64,000 nucleotides of DNA from CBDHCC01 sp965261015 (GCA_965261015.1 CBDHCC010000001.1:1550001-1614000), one strand, 5' to 3'; numbered from the stretch's first letter, positions 7,372-16,865 are shown. Translations and numbers: made by a program. Notes: generated from the sequence alone by a model not told the origin.

Positions 7372-9039
7372 TTTCTTGTAGGCGAGCTTCGTGAGCCGAT
7401 CCGCCGCATCGCCCAGCCGCGCGCGCTTGTCTTCCTCGTAATCGGCGAAATTGCCCTCGAACCACTCGACGTGGCTGTCCCCCTCAAACGCCAGGATGTG
7501 GGTCGCCAGCCGGTCGAGGAAGAAGCGGTCGTGGCTGATGACGACCGCGCAACCGGCGAAATTCTCGATCGCCTCCTCCAGCGCGCCCAGCGTTTCCACG
7601 TCCAGGTCGTTGGTGGGTTCGTCCAGCAACAGGACATTGCCACCGGACTTCAGCATCTTGGCGATGTGCACCCGGTTGCGCTCACCGCCCGACAGCTTGC
7701 CGACGTTCTTCTGCTGGTCGGCACCCTTGAAGTTGAAGGCTCCGACATAGGCGCGTGTGGACATCTCATGCCCGTTGACGGTCATGTAATCCAGGCTGTC
7801 GGAGATTTCCTCCCACACATTGTGCTTGGGATCCAGGTCGTCGCGGCTCTGGTCGACATAGCCCAGCCTAACCGTCTCACCGACAGCGACTTTGCCATCA
7901 TCCGGCTGTTCCTGGCCGGTCAGGATCTTGAAGAGCGTCGACTTGCCTGCGCCGTTCGGGCCGATCACCCCGACGATGCCGCCCGGCGGGAGGGTAAAGG
8001 ACAGGTCCTCGAACAGCACCCGGTCGCCGTAGGACTTGGTGAGACTATCCGCCTCGATCACCTTCCCGCCCAACCGCTCGGGCACCTGGATGACGATCTG
8101 GGCCTTGCCGGGGCGGCGATCCGATTGCGCCTCCTGCAGCTGCTCGAATTTCCGGATGCGGGCTTTGCTCTTGGTCTGGCGAGCGGCCGGCGTCTGCCGG
8201 ATCCACTCCAGTTCGCGCGACAGCGACTTCTGCCGACCGCTCTCCTCGCGCTCCTCCTGCTCCAGCCGCTTGGCTTTCTTTTCCAGGTAGGTCGAATAGT
8301 TACCCTCGTAAGGGAAGTACTTGCCCCGATCGAGTTCCAGGATCCACTCGACCACATTGTCCAAGAAATAACGGTCGTGGGTGATCATCAGCACCGCGCC
8401 GGCATATTCCTTCAGATGGTTTTCCAACCAGTCGACACTCTCCGCGTCCAAATGGTTCGTCGGCTCGTCCAAGAGCAGGATGCCGGGCTTTTGGATCAGG
8501 AGGCGAGTGAGCGCCACGCGCCGCTTTTCGCCGCCCGACAGCGTGTCCACCGCGGCGTCACCCGGCGGGCAGCGCAGCGCCTCCATCGCGATCTCCAGCT
8601 GGTTGTCGAGCGTCCAGCCGTCCGCCGCGTCGATCTTTTCCTGCAGGTCGCCCATTTCCGCCATCAGCGCGTCGAAGTCGGCGTCGGCCGGCGGATCGGC
8701 CATCAGGCCGCTGATCGCGTTGAACCGGTCCACCATTGCAGCCGTTTCGCCCGCGCCTTCGCGAACATTTTCCAGGACGGTCTTCGTCGCGTCGAGCTCC
8801 GGCTCCTGCGGCAGGTAGCCGACCGTGATGTTCTCACCCGCCCAGGCCTCTCCGGTGAACTCGGTGTCGACGCCGGCCATGATCTTGATCAGCGTCGACT
8901 TGCCGGCGCCGTTCGGGCCGACGATGCCGATCTTCGATCCCTGGTAGAATTGCAGGCTGATATCCTTCAGAACCGGCTTGGCGGCGCCGGGAAAGGTCTT
9001 GGTGAGGTCTTTCATCACAAAGGCGTATTGTGCGGCCAT
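7360..9039 (-). CDS. ettA: Energy-dependent translational throttle protein EttA (ABC-F)
   Basis: 559 residues, the normal length. EttA binds the ribosomal E site and gates the first elongation step according to ATP/ADP. Two ABC domains without membrane segments are seen: Walker A GIVGPNGAGKSTL (about 40-52) and GVIGPNGAGKSTLFKI (about 350-365), signature motifs LSGGEKRRVAL and LSGGERNRVHI, and Walker B LLLDEPTNHLDAES and LLLDEPTNDLDVET. The interdomain linker is Lys/Arg/Glu-rich. The start is ATG 9037-9039 (MAAQYAFVMKDLTKTF), with a TTGCCA-N17-TATCTC promoter about 40 bases upstream. A longer in-frame reading to 9123 crosses that promoter and is rejected. The gene is divergent from an M28 peptidase and convergent with the NYN gene. 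Confidence 0.96.
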   Translation of the reverse strand: MAAQYAFVMKDLTKTFPGAAKPVLKDISLQFYQGSKIGIVGPNGAGKSTLIKIMAGVDTEFTGEAWAGENITVGYLPQEPELDATKTVLENVREGAGETAAMVDRFNAISGLMADPPADADFDALMAEMGDLQEKIDAADGWTLDNQLEIAMEALRCPPGDAAVDTLSGGEKRRVALTRLLIQKPGILLLDEPTNHLDAESVDWLENHLKEYAGAVLMITHDRYFLDNVVEWILELDRGKYFPYEGNYSTYLEKKAKRLEQEEREESGRQKSLSRELEWIRQTPAARQTKSKARIRKFEQLQEAQSDRRPGKAQIVIQVPERLGGKVIEADSLTKSYGDRVLFEDLSFTLPPGGIVGVIGPNGAGKSTLFKILTGQEQPDDGKVAVGETVRLGYVDQSRDDLDPKHNVWEEISDSLDYMTVNGHEMSTRAYVGAFNFKGADQQKNVGKLSGGERNRVHIAKMLKSGGNVLLLDEPTNDLDVETLGALEEAIENFAGCAVVISHDRFFLDRLATHILAFEGDSHVEWFEGNFADYEEDKRARLGDAADRLTKLAYKKLTR

Positions 9040-9079
9040 GGCGGCGCTCGTGCTCCGGATCTGTCTGAGAACGTCCGCG

Positions 9080-9108
9080 GAGATACGGCTGTCGGGACCG
9101 ATTGGCAA
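9080..9108 (-). promoter_or_regulatory. Candidate sigma-70 promoter of ettA
   Basis: TTGCCA (9103-9108) and TATCTC (9080-9085) on the minus strand with a 17-base spacer, one of the best consensus matches in the window. The -10 box lies about 40 bases before the ettA ATG. Confidence 0.45.
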
Positions 9109-9126
9109 CGTGGGCGCGGGCACGGT

Positions 9127-9154
9127 TTGCGCCGGCGCTCAGCCGCGCTAGACC
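9127..9154 (+). promoter_or_regulatory. Candidate promoter of M28 peptidase
   Basis: TTGCGC (9127-9132) and TAGACC (9149-9154) with a 16-base spacer. The -10 box ends only six bases before the ATG at 9161, so a transcript from it would be leaderless or nearly so. Confidence 0.25.
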
Positions 9155-9160
9155 GGGCGC

Positions 9161-10603
9161 ATGATCCGCGCCACGCTCCTGCCCGCCCTCTTCCTCCTCC
9201 CAGCCACCCTGGCCGCGCAGACCGTCGCCGCGCCTGAGCTGGCCGCCACCCCGGACGAGGACGCGCAGCCCGCGGATCTGGCCGCCAGGGACGCGCGGGT
9301 GGCAAAGGCGCGCACCGACGCCCTGACCGATCGCGTGGCCTACGGCATCGTGCGCGACCTCACCACGCAGGTCGGACCGCGCATGGCGGGCACGCCGGAC
9401 GAAGCGCGCGCGCGCGACTGGGCGGTGAAGCGATTGACCTCGATGGGCTTTGCCAACGTGCGGATCGAACCCTTCGCGCTTCCCGTCTGGGTACGGGGAG
9501 AGGAGCGGGCAGAGGTGGCCGCGCCCTATCCGCAGCGCCTGGCGGTCACCGCCCTGGGGAACTCCGCATCGACCGGTTCCAAGGGCCTGACTCTGCCGGT
9601 CGCCTATTTTCCGACGCTGGCGGACCTGGAGGCCGTGCCGGACGGATCGCTGAAGGGCCGCATCGCCTTTGTCAGCCATCAGATGACGGCGACCCAGGAC
9701 GGATCGTCCTACGGTGCCTTCGGACCCGCTCGCTTCGTCGGTCCGTCGGTGGCAAGCCGGAAGGGTGCGGCCGCCATCGTGATCCGATCGGTCGGCACCG
9801 ACCATCACCGCAATCCGCACACCGGCAACACGAATTTCGAGGAGGGCGTCACCCCCATCCCGGCCGGTGCCCTGTCCGTGCCGGACGCCGAACAGTTGGT
9901 GCGCATGGTGGAGGGTGGCCAGCCGGTCACGCTGCATCTGACACTGACTCCGCGCCAATTGGGGGCCGGCCAGTCCGGCAACGTGTTGGCCGAGGTGCCG
10001 GGATCCGATCCGTCCGCCCCGATCATCGTGATCGGCGGCCATCTGGACAGCTGGGATCTGGCGACCGGAGCCATAGACGACGGGGCCGGCGTCGCGATCA
10101 CCGCCGCGGCGGCGAAGCGTCTGCTGGATCTGGGCGGCGGGCGGCGCACCGTTCGGCTGGTCTGGTTCGGGTCGGAGGAGACGGGGCTTTGGGGTGGCAA
10201 GGCTTATGCGGCGGCGCACGGCAGCGAGCCGCACGCCTTTGGCGCGGAAAGCGACTTCGGCGCGGACCGCATCTGGTCCTTTGACCACCAGTTCGCCCCG
10301 GCGGCCAAGCCCGCGGTCGATCGCCTCGCACGCGCCCTGGCACCGTTGGGGATCGGCATGGGGAAGGGTGAGAGCAGTGGTGGACCGGATATCGGTCCGC
10401 TCGCCGCCCTGGGCGTGCCCGCCATCGAGATGAGTCAGGACGGCACCCGCTATTTCGATCTGCACCACACGCCGGACGATACCCTGGACAAGATCGATCC
10501 GGCGCAGATGGCGCAGAATGTCGCCGCCTGGACCGCCATGCTGTTGACCATGGCGGACGCGCCGGAAGTGCTGTCGACCCGCGTACCCCGCGCACCCCGG
10601 TGA
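9161..10603 (+). CDS. Secreted M28-family zinc aminopeptidase/carboxypeptidase
   Basis: 480 residues starting MIRATLLPALFLLPATLAAQ, a clear Sec signal peptide, so the enzyme is periplasmic or secreted. A PA-like domain (about 130-255) precedes the M28 catalytic core. Zinc-ligand motifs are IGGHLDSWDLATGAIDDGAG (His, Asp, Asp), WFGSEETGLWGG (catalytic Glu and ligand Glu), SQDGTRYFDLHH and HTPDDTLDKID (ligand His). M28 enzymes of this type release N- or C-terminal residues from peptides in nutrient scavenging. It ends in a GTGA overlap with a tiny lipoprotein gene, implying co-translation. The substrate is not predictable from sequence. Confidence 0.94.
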   Translation: MIRATLLPALFLLPATLAAQTVAAPELAATPDEDAQPADLAARDARVAKARTDALTDRVAYGIVRDLTTQVGPRMAGTPDEARARDWAVKRLTSMGFANVRIEPFALPVWVRGEERAEVAAPYPQRLAVTALGNSASTGSKGLTLPVAYFPTLADLEAVPDGSLKGRIAFVSHQMTATQDGSSYGAFGPARFVGPSVASRKGAAAIVIRSVGTDHHRNPHTGNTNFEEGVTPIPAGALSVPDAEQLVRMVEGGQPVTLHLTLTPRQLGAGQSGNVLAEVPGSDPSAPIIVIGGHLDSWDLATGAIDDGAGVAITAAAAKRLLDLGGGRRTVRLVWFGSEETGLWGGKAYAAAHGSEPHAFGAESDFGADRIWSFDHQFAPAAKPAVDRLARALAPLGIGMGKGESSGGPDIGPLAALGVPAIEMSQDGTRYFDLHHTPDDTLDKIDPAQMAQNVAAWTAMLLTMADAPEVLSTRVPRAPR

Positions 10604-10821
10604 GGGTCGTCCTGGCGGCGTTGGCGCTGGCCGGATGCGCGGCCCCGGACGATCCGCCGACAAACGAGGCGGCGCTGGGCGAGCGTGCCGACGAGATCGC
10701 CGCCGCGGCGGACCGGCAGGTGGACGGCGCCATAGCGGAGCTGGGACCGCCCGAACGCTACGGTCCGACGTTCGCCGACAGCCCCGGCAATGCGACCGAC
10801 GACGCGCGCGCCGGCGACTGA
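10600..10821 (+). CDS. Tiny predicted lipoprotein coupled to M28 peptidase
   Basis: 73 residues from GTG at 10600-10602, overlapping the peptidase stop as GTGA. The sequence MRVVLAALALAGCAAPDD has a short lipoprotein signal with lipobox LAGC. The mature part is about 60 residues, acidic and helical (EAALGERADEIAAAADRQV), followed by a disordered tail. Codon bias matches its neighbours, the overlap suggests real translation, and the lipobox is intact. No family is recognised. It could be an anchor or an inhibitor of the coupled peptidase, but this is conjecture from position only. Confidence 0.72.
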   Translation: MRVVLAALALAGCAAPDDPPTNEAALGERADEIAAAADRQVDGAIAELGPPERYGPTFADSPGNATDDARAGD

Positions 10822-10896
10822 TCCGCCAGTGCGCGGGGCGTCCGCCCTCGCAACAAACCAGCGCGACGTGGGTTTGGTGGACAGTCGCCGGATCGT

Positions 10897-10952
10897 GGCT
10901 CAGCACCGCCTCCGTGGATCAGCGTTGCGCCGATCGGTCGCCCTGCTGAGCC
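10897..10952 (+). promoter_or_regulatory. Inverted repeat upstream of transketolase operon
   Basis: The perfect 9-base arms GGCTCAGCA (10897-10905) and TGCTGAGCC (10944-10952) are separated by 38 bases, inside the 164-base gap before tkt. The second arm ends 33 bases before the tkt ATG, with the AGGAG site between. It could be a leader hairpin or a two-site operator. Apart from this repeat I see no other recognisable element in the gap. Confidence 0.35.
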
Positions 10953-10985
10953 TTCGCAGCCATTTTTCAGGAGTGATCCCCGCAT

Positions 10986-13055
10986 ATGACCCCGACCGTC
11001 GAAGACGACGCCCAGATGGCGGCGATCAACACAATCCGAACGCTGGCGATGGACGCGGTGGAGGCGGCGAAGTCGGGCCATCCCGGAACGGCGATGGCGC
11101 TCGCTCCGGTCGCGTTCGAACTGTGGAGCAAGCACCTCCGCTACGATCCCGACACCCCCGACTGGCCCAATCGGGATCGCTTCGTGCTGTCCGTCGGTCA
11201 CGCCTCGCTGTTGCTCTACGCTCTCCTCCACCTCGCCGAGGTGCGGGAGATCGACGCCGACGGAGAGAAGACGGGGTCGCCAGCGATCGGGTTGGACGAT
11301 CTGAAAGCGTTTCGCCAACTCGACTCCAAGACGCCGGGTCATCCCGAATATCGAATGACCACCGGCGTCGAGACCACGACCGGACCGCTGGGTCAGGGCT
11401 GCGGCAACTCGGTCGGCATGGCGATCGCCGAGCGCGCTCTGGCCGCCAGATACAACCGGGACGGTTATACCCTGTTCGATCATGACGTGTATGTGTTCGC
11501 GGGCGACGGCGACATGATGGAGGGGGTCAGCCAGGAGGCCGCATCGCTGGCCGGGCATCTGCGGCTCGCCAATCTGTGCTGGACGTTCGACAGCAACCAC
11601 ATCACGATCGAAGGGGGAACGGATCTCACCTTCAGCGAAGACGTCGGCAAGCGCTTCGAGGGTTATGGCTGGCAGGTCATCCACGTCGATGACGCCAACG
11701 ACCGCGCGGCCTTTGGTGCGGCGATCGACCGGTTCAAGGCGACCGACGACCGGCCGACCCTGATCGTGGTGCACTCCATCATCGGCTATGGCAGTCCGGT
11801 CGCCGGCACCAGCAAGGCGCACAGCGACCCCATGGGTCCCGACGCGATCCGAGAAACCAAGCGCTTCTATGGCTGGCCGGAAGCTGCACAGTTCCGTGTG
11901 CCCGACGAAGCGAGAGCGGCCTTGTCCGAGCCCATGCGAAGCCGCGGTGGGACTGCGCGCAAGGAGTGGGAGGACACTTTCGCGCGCTATCGGGAGAGCT
12001 TTCCCGATCTGGCATCGGAGATTGACGGCCTGCGCGCGGGTGCATTGCCCGATGGCTGGGACGCCGACATTCCCGCCTTCCCCGCGGATCCCAAGGGCAT
12101 GGCGTCCCGCGACGCCAGCGGCCAGGTTTTAAACGCGATCGCGCAGCGTGCGCCGTCCTTGATGGGGGGTGCGGCCGATCTGGCCCCATCCACCAAGACC
12201 TTGCTGGAATTTGACGGGGCGGGTGCCTTCGAGCCCGGTACGCCGGGTGGCCGCAACCTGCATTTCGGGGTGCGCGAACACGCAATGGGATCGGTGGCGA
12301 ACGGCATGGCGCTGTCGTACCTGCGACCCTACACCGGCACGTTCCTGGTGTTCGCCGACTATATGCGCCCGCCGATCCGGCTGGCGGCGATCATGGAACT
12401 GCCGGTCGTCTTCGTGTTCACCCACGACTCGATCGGTGTGGGCGAGGACGGACCTACCCACCAGCCGATCGAACAGCTGGCCATGCTGCGCGCCACGCCG
12501 GGGCTGAACACCATTCGGCCGGGCGATGCCAACGAGACGGCCGAGGCTTGGAAGGTGGCGCTGTCCCGGACGAACGAGCCCACCACTCTGATATTCTCTC
12601 GCCAGGCGATCCCGACCCTCGACCGTACGAAATACGCGGCCGCGTCCGGATTGGCTCGGGGTGCCTACGTCCTGGCGGACGCCGACGGCGGCGAACCGGA
12701 GGTGATCCTGATCGCGACTGGCAGCGAGGTGCCGCTGGTGGTCGAGGCGCACGAGCGGCTGACGGGCGAAGGGGTGCGCTCACGCGTGGTCTCGATGCCC
12801 AGCTGGCACCTGTTCGAACAGCAGGACGAGACCTACCGCGACTCCGTCCTGCCCCCGGCCGTGATCACGCGGCTGGCGGTGGAACAGGCGGGTGAACTGG
12901 GTTGGCACCGGTATGTCGGGATCGACGGCGACACGATCACCATGTCCACTTTCGGCGCGTCGGCGCCGATCGCGAAATTGCAGGAGAAGTTCGGCTTCAC
13001 CGTCGACAATGTGTGCCGCAGCGCACGAACCCTGATCGAGGAGTCCCGCCGATGA
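10986..13055 (+). CDS. tkt: Transketolase
   Basis: Thiamine-diphosphate enzyme that moves two-carbon ketol units between sugar phosphates in the pentose phosphate pathway, 689 residues. The N-terminal pyrophosphate domain begins INTIRTLAMDAVEAAKSGHP. The ThDP/Mg motif is FAGDGDMMEGVSQEAASLAG with the Asn in FDSNHI, about 30 residues on. The pyrimidine domain shows GVREHAMGSVANGMAL and FVFTHDSIGVGEDGPTHQP, and the C-terminal domain IATGSEVPLVVEAHERL. AGGAG lies 12 bases before the ATG. It is the first gene of tkt / tal-pgi / gnd / HAD phosphatase; its stop overlaps the next ATG as ATGA. An inverted repeat lies in the leader. Confidence 0.97.
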   Translation: MTPTVEDDAQMAAINTIRTLAMDAVEAAKSGHPGTAMALAPVAFELWSKHLRYDPDTPDWPNRDRFVLSVGHASLLLYALLHLAEVREIDADGEKTGSPAIGLDDLKAFRQLDSKTPGHPEYRMTTGVETTTGPLGQGCGNSVGMAIAERALAARYNRDGYTLFDHDVYVFAGDGDMMEGVSQEAASLAGHLRLANLCWTFDSNHITIEGGTDLTFSEDVGKRFEGYGWQVIHVDDANDRAAFGAAIDRFKATDDRPTLIVVHSIIGYGSPVAGTSKAHSDPMGPDAIRETKRFYGWPEAAQFRVPDEARAALSEPMRSRGGTARKEWEDTFARYRESFPDLASEIDGLRAGALPDGWDADIPAFPADPKGMASRDASGQVLNAIAQRAPSLMGGAADLAPSTKTLLEFDGAGAFEPGTPGGRNLHFGVREHAMGSVANGMALSYLRPYTGTFLVFADYMRPPIRLAAIMELPVVFVFTHDSIGVGEDGPTHQPIEQLAMLRATPGLNTIRPGDANETAEAWKVALSRTNEPTTLIFSRQAIPTLDRTKYAAASGLARGAYVLADADGGEPEVILIATGSEVPLVVEAHERLTGEGVRSRVVSMPSWHLFEQQDETYRDSVLPPAVITRLAVEQAGELGWHRYVGIDGDTITMSTFGASAPIAKLQEKFGFTVDNVCRSARTLIEESRR

Positions 13056-15856
13056 CCGGACGGCTGAACGCGCTGAACGAGGCCGGGCAGGCCGTATGGC
13101 TGGATTTCGTGGACCGCACCTATCTGGCCGGTGGCGAGCTTCGGACGCTGGTGCGCGACGATGCGGTGACCGGTGTCACCTCGAACCCTTCGATCTTTGA
13201 AAAGGCGATGGGTCACACGGCGGCGTATGACGAGGGTTTCCGGACCCATCTGGGCCGCGCCGACGCGTCCGTGGTGGACACGTATGAGGCGCAGGCGATC
13301 GCCGACATTCAGGCGGCGGCCGACGACCTGATGCCCGTCTACGAACGGCTCGCCGGGCGGGACGGCTATGTCAGCCTGGAAGTCTCGCCCTATCTCGCGA
13401 TGGACACGGACGCGACGATCGCGGAGGCCAAGCGCCTGTGGGCCGCGGTCGACCGACCCAATCTGATGGTCAAGGTTCCCGGCACCGACGCTGGCACCCC
13501 AGCGATCCGCCAGTTGATCGCCGACGGTCTGAACATCAACGTGACCTTGCTGTTCTCCCAAAGCGCATACCAGGCCGTGGCCGAGGCGTTCCTCGCCGGG
13601 TTGGAGGCGCGGGTCGCGGACGGACAGCCAATCGACCGGATCGCCAGCGTCGCCAGTTTCTTCGTCAGCCGGATCGACACGGTGATCGACGGCAAGATCG
13701 ACGAGCGGATCGCGGCGGGTAACGATGACGCTGCGACGCTGAAGAGCCTGCGCGGGAAAGTGGCGATTGCCAACGCGAAGCTGGCCTATGCCTGGTATCA
13801 GGAGATGATCGGGGGCGAGCGCTGGCAGGCTTTGGCGAAACGGGGCGCGATGCCGCAACGGCTGCTTTGGGCCTCCACGGGCGTCAAGGACCCCGACTAC
13901 CCCGACACGCTGTATGTCGACCAGCTGATCGGCCCCGACACGGTCAACACGATGCCTCCCAAGACGATGGAGGCGTTCCGGGATCGCGGCACGGTGGGGC
14001 AGACACTCACGGCCGACGTCGACGCCGCTCGCGCAGTGCTGGACGATGCGGACCGGCTCGCGCTGGATCTGGACCAGGTCACGTCCGATCTGGTCGATGC
14101 TGGTGTTCAATCCTTTTCCGACGCGGCCGACCAGCTGCTTGGCGCAGTGGCGGACAAGCGCGCGGCCTTCCTGGGCGATCGCCTGAATGGCATGACGACG
14201 ACCCTGCCCTCCGCCTTGCAGGACGCGGTGGACAAGCGACTGGCCGAGGCGGCAAGCGACGGCTGGTCGCGCCGGCTGTGGGACGGCGATGCCACGCTGT
14301 GGACCGGCACCGACGAGGGCGATTGGGTCGGTTGGCTGACCGCCGCGCGCGGCGACGCGGTCGATCTCGACCGGCTGGAGGCGCTGTCGACCGAAGCGCG
14401 AAGCTATTCCGACGCGGTCCTTTTGGGAATGGGCGGGTCCAGCCTGGGTCCAGAGGTGCTGGCTCGAATGTTCGGGGACTCAGCCGACGGTCCGACACTG
14501 CACGTCCTCGACACAACCGACCCCGATCAGATCGCCGCCGTTCGCGACGCCATCGAGCCGGCCGACACTCTGTTCATCGTCTCATCGAAATCCGGATCGA
14601 CGCTCGAGCCGGAACTGCTGCGGGCCTATTTCTGGGAGCAAGCGGGTGGCGAGGGCGGACATTTCGTCGCGGTGACGGATCCGGGATCGAAGCTGGAAGC
14701 CGCCGCAAGGGACAAGGGCTTCGCCCATCTGTTCCACGGCGAGCCCAGCATCGGGGGCCGCTATTCCGTGCTGTCGAACTTCGGCTTGGTCCCCGCGGCC
14801 ATCTTGGGCCTCGACGTCCGCGACTTCGTGGCGAGAACTCAGCCGATGGTGCTGTCCTGCGGGCCCGACGCCCCGCCGGCCGTCAACCCTGGTGTGCGTC
14901 TGGGGATAGTTCTGGGAGAGGCGGCGCGTGCCGGTCGTGACAAGCTGACCATCCTGCCCTCGCCCGGGCTCGCCCCGATCGGCGCGTGGCTGGAGCAGTT
15001 GCTGGCCGAGTCGACGGGTAAGCAGGGGGTCGGCATTGTGCCGGTGGACGGTGAGCCGATCGGGACGCCTGACGAATACGGCACCGACCGCCTGTTCGTA
15101 CACCTTCATCTGGCGGGCGACCGCGACGTGGCGCTCGAAGACGGTCTGACCGCGCTCGCCCAGGCGGGGCAGCCGGTGGTGCGGATCACCGTGGCCGACC
15201 CGATGCAGGTCGGGCAGGAGTTCGTCCGGTGGGAGGTGGCGACCGCCATCGCGGGCGCAGTCCTGGGCATCGACCCGTTCAACCAACCCGACGTGGAGGA
15301 CGCGAAGGTCGCCACCCGCAAGCTGGTGGACGCATACGAGACGTCAGGCACGCTGGAGGAAGGCGCGGCCACGGCGGAGGATGCGGACCTGGCCGTCTTT
15401 GCCGGCGGCCCCGACCGCTTCGCCGCGGCGGACCCGACCGCCCTCTTGGCCGCTCACCTCTCCGCCCTGACCCCCGGACGCTATTTCGGAGTGCTCGCCT
15501 ACCTGGCGCGCGACGAGGAGAACGAGGCTGAGGTGACCGCCATCCGGCGTGCGGTGATGCGGGCCAAGGGCGTCGCGACGGTGGCCGGCTTCGGACCTCG
15601 CTTCCTCCACTCGACGGGTCAGGCCTACAAGGGTGGACCGAAGACCGGAGTGTTCCTCGTCGTCACGCGCGACGCCGACCCCGATCTTGCGATCCCCGAC
15701 CACCGGGCGAGTTTCGGCACGGTCCAGTTGGCGCAGGCTCTCGGCGACACCGACGTGCTGCGGGAGCGAGGTCAGCGGGTGCTCCGGGTGCACCTAAAGA
15801 GCGGCGGAGGGATGAGCGCGCTGCGCCGCGCGGTCGAGTCGGCCCTGAACACATAA
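13052..15856 (+). CDS. tal-pgi: Bifunctional transaldolase / glucose-6-phosphate isomerase fusion
   Basis: 934 residues. The N-terminal half (about 1-365) is transaldolase: GVTSNPSIFEKAM, the Schiff-base Lys in NLMVKVPGTDAG, and LWASTGVKDPDYPDT. The C-terminal half (about 385-934) is phosphoglucose isomerase with its sugar-phosphate-binding motifs VLLGMGGSSLGPEVLAR and FIVSSKSGSTLEPELL, plus FLHSTGQAYKGGPKTGVFL near the end. The two joined activities rearrange C3/C7 sugars and interconvert glucose-6-P and fructose-6-P. The fusion is known in several bacteria, including sphingomonads. ATG at 13052 overlaps the tkt stop (ATGA). A 12-base gap separates it from gnd, whose site AGAGGAA lies in the gap. 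I see no frame break in the linker. Confidence 0.96.
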   Translation: MTGRLNALNEAGQAVWLDFVDRTYLAGGELRTLVRDDAVTGVTSNPSIFEKAMGHTAAYDEGFRTHLGRADASVVDTYEAQAIADIQAAADDLMPVYERLAGRDGYVSLEVSPYLAMDTDATIAEAKRLWAAVDRPNLMVKVPGTDAGTPAIRQLIADGLNINVTLLFSQSAYQAVAEAFLAGLEARVADGQPIDRIASVASFFVSRIDTVIDGKIDERIAAGNDDAATLKSLRGKVAIANAKLAYAWYQEMIGGERWQALAKRGAMPQRLLWASTGVKDPDYPDTLYVDQLIGPDTVNTMPPKTMEAFRDRGTVGQTLTADVDAARAVLDDADRLALDLDQVTSDLVDAGVQSFSDAADQLLGAVADKRAAFLGDRLNGMTTTLPSALQDAVDKRLAEAASDGWSRRLWDGDATLWTGTDEGDWVGWLTAARGDAVDLDRLEALSTEARSYSDAVLLGMGGSSLGPEVLARMFGDSADGPTLHVLDTTDPDQIAAVRDAIEPADTLFIVSSKSGSTLEPELLRAYFWEQAGGEGGHFVAVTDPGSKLEAAARDKGFAHLFHGEPSIGGRYSVLSNFGLVPAAILGLDVRDFVARTQPMVLSCGPDAPPAVNPGVRLGIVLGEAARAGRDKLTILPSPGLAPIGAWLEQLLAESTGKQGVGIVPVDGEPIGTPDEYGTDRLFVHLHLAGDRDVALEDGLTALAQAGQPVVRITVADPMQVGQEFVRWEVATAIAGAVLGIDPFNQPDVEDAKVATRKLVDAYETSGTLEEGAATAEDADLAVFAGGPDRFAAADPTALLAAHLSALTPGRYFGVLAYLARDEENEAEVTAIRRAVMRAKGVATVAGFGPRFLHSTGQAYKGGPKTGVFLVVTRDADPDLAIPDHRASFGTVQLAQALGDTDVLRERGQRVLRVHLKSGGGMSALRRAVESALNT

Positions 15857-15868
15857 GAGGAATTTGCC

Positions 15869-16846
15869 ATGCAGTTAGCCATGATCGGCTTGGGCCGAAT
15901 GGGTGCCAATATCGCGCGCCGCCTGATGAAGGGTGGCCACTCCGTCGTGGGTTACGACCGCAAGCCGGACGCCGTTCAGGGTCTGATGAATGAGGGTGCG
16001 GACGGTGCCGACTCGCTCGCCGACGTCGCGGCCAAGCTGTCCAGTCCCCGCATCTTCTGGGTCATGCTGCCAGCCGGAAAGCCGACGGAGGACACCGTGG
16101 CGGCGCTGGCCGACCTAGCGGAACCCGACGACATCATCATCGACGGCGGCAACACCTTCTACAAGGATGATATTCGCCGCGCCAAGCAGTGCGCCGAGGG
16201 GCGGTTCCACTATGTCGATGTGGGGACGTCGGGCGGCGTGTGGGGCCTGGAGCGCGGCTATTGCATGATGATCGGCGGCGAGAAGGCGACTGTGGAGTTC
16301 CTCGACCCGATCTTCGACACTCTGGCTCCGGGATACGGTTCCATCGCGCGCACGGAAGGCCGCGACGCACCCGACGACCGGGCTGAGCGCGGCTACATCC
16401 ATGCCGGGCCGGCCGGTGCAGGCCACTTCGTGAAGATGGTTCACAACGGCATCGAATACGGGCTGATGCAGGCTTATGCCGAGGGTTTCGACATTCTGAA
16501 GGGCAAGTCGTCGGACAAGCTGGGCGAGGATGAGCGCTTCGATATCGACCTTCCGGACGTGGCGGAGGTCTGGCGCCGCGGCAGCGTCATCTCTTCCTGG
16601 CTGCTCGATCTCTCCGCGGCGGCGCTGGCCAGGGATGCCGGCCTGGAGGCCTATTCGGGCAGCGTGTCCGACTCGGGCGAAGGGCGATGGACCATCGAGG
16701 CCGCGATGGAGGAAGCCGTGCCGGCGAACGTCCTGTCGGCCGCGCTGTTCGCCCGCTTCCGCAGCCGGGTCGACTCCACCTTCGGCGACAAGCTGCTCTC
16801 CGCGATGCGGTTCGGCTTCGGTGGCCATGTCGAGGTGCCGCAGTGA
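15869..16846 (+). CDS. gnd: 6-phosphogluconate dehydrogenase (decarboxylating), short type
   Basis: 325 residues, the short GndA-like form rather than the 470-residue E. coli type. It oxidises 6-phosphogluconate to ribulose-5-phosphate and CO2. The Rossmann motif is MIGLGRMGANIARRLMKGG at the N-terminus. The substrate-binding region DVGTSGGVWGLERGYCMMI and the catalytic GPAGAGHFVKMVHNGIEYG (Lys and Asn) are intact. Short forms often prefer NAD, but cofactor use is not provable here. AGAGGAA is well placed before ATG 15869. It is third in the pentose phosphate operon, with the HAD phosphatase 19 bases downstream. Confidence 0.95.
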   Translation: MQLAMIGLGRMGANIARRLMKGGHSVVGYDRKPDAVQGLMNEGADGADSLADVAAKLSSPRIFWVMLPAGKPTEDTVAALADLAEPDDIIIDGGNTFYKDDIRRAKQCAEGRFHYVDVGTSGGVWGLERGYCMMIGGEKATVEFLDPIFDTLAPGYGSIARTEGRDAPDDRAERGYIHAGPAGAGHFVKMVHNGIEYGLMQAYAEGFDILKGKSSDKLGEDERFDIDLPDVAEVWRRGSVISSWLLDLSAAALARDAGLEAYSGSVSDSGEGRWTIEAAMEEAVPANVLSAALFARFRSRVDSTFGDKLLSAMRFGFGGHVEVPQ

Positions 16847-16865
16847 GCGACGGCCGGGTCGCCGC

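Noticed and set aside
7472..9237. Long plus-strand frame opposite ettA.
   Set aside because: The minus strand holds two complete ABC cassettes; the plus frame shows no family motif.
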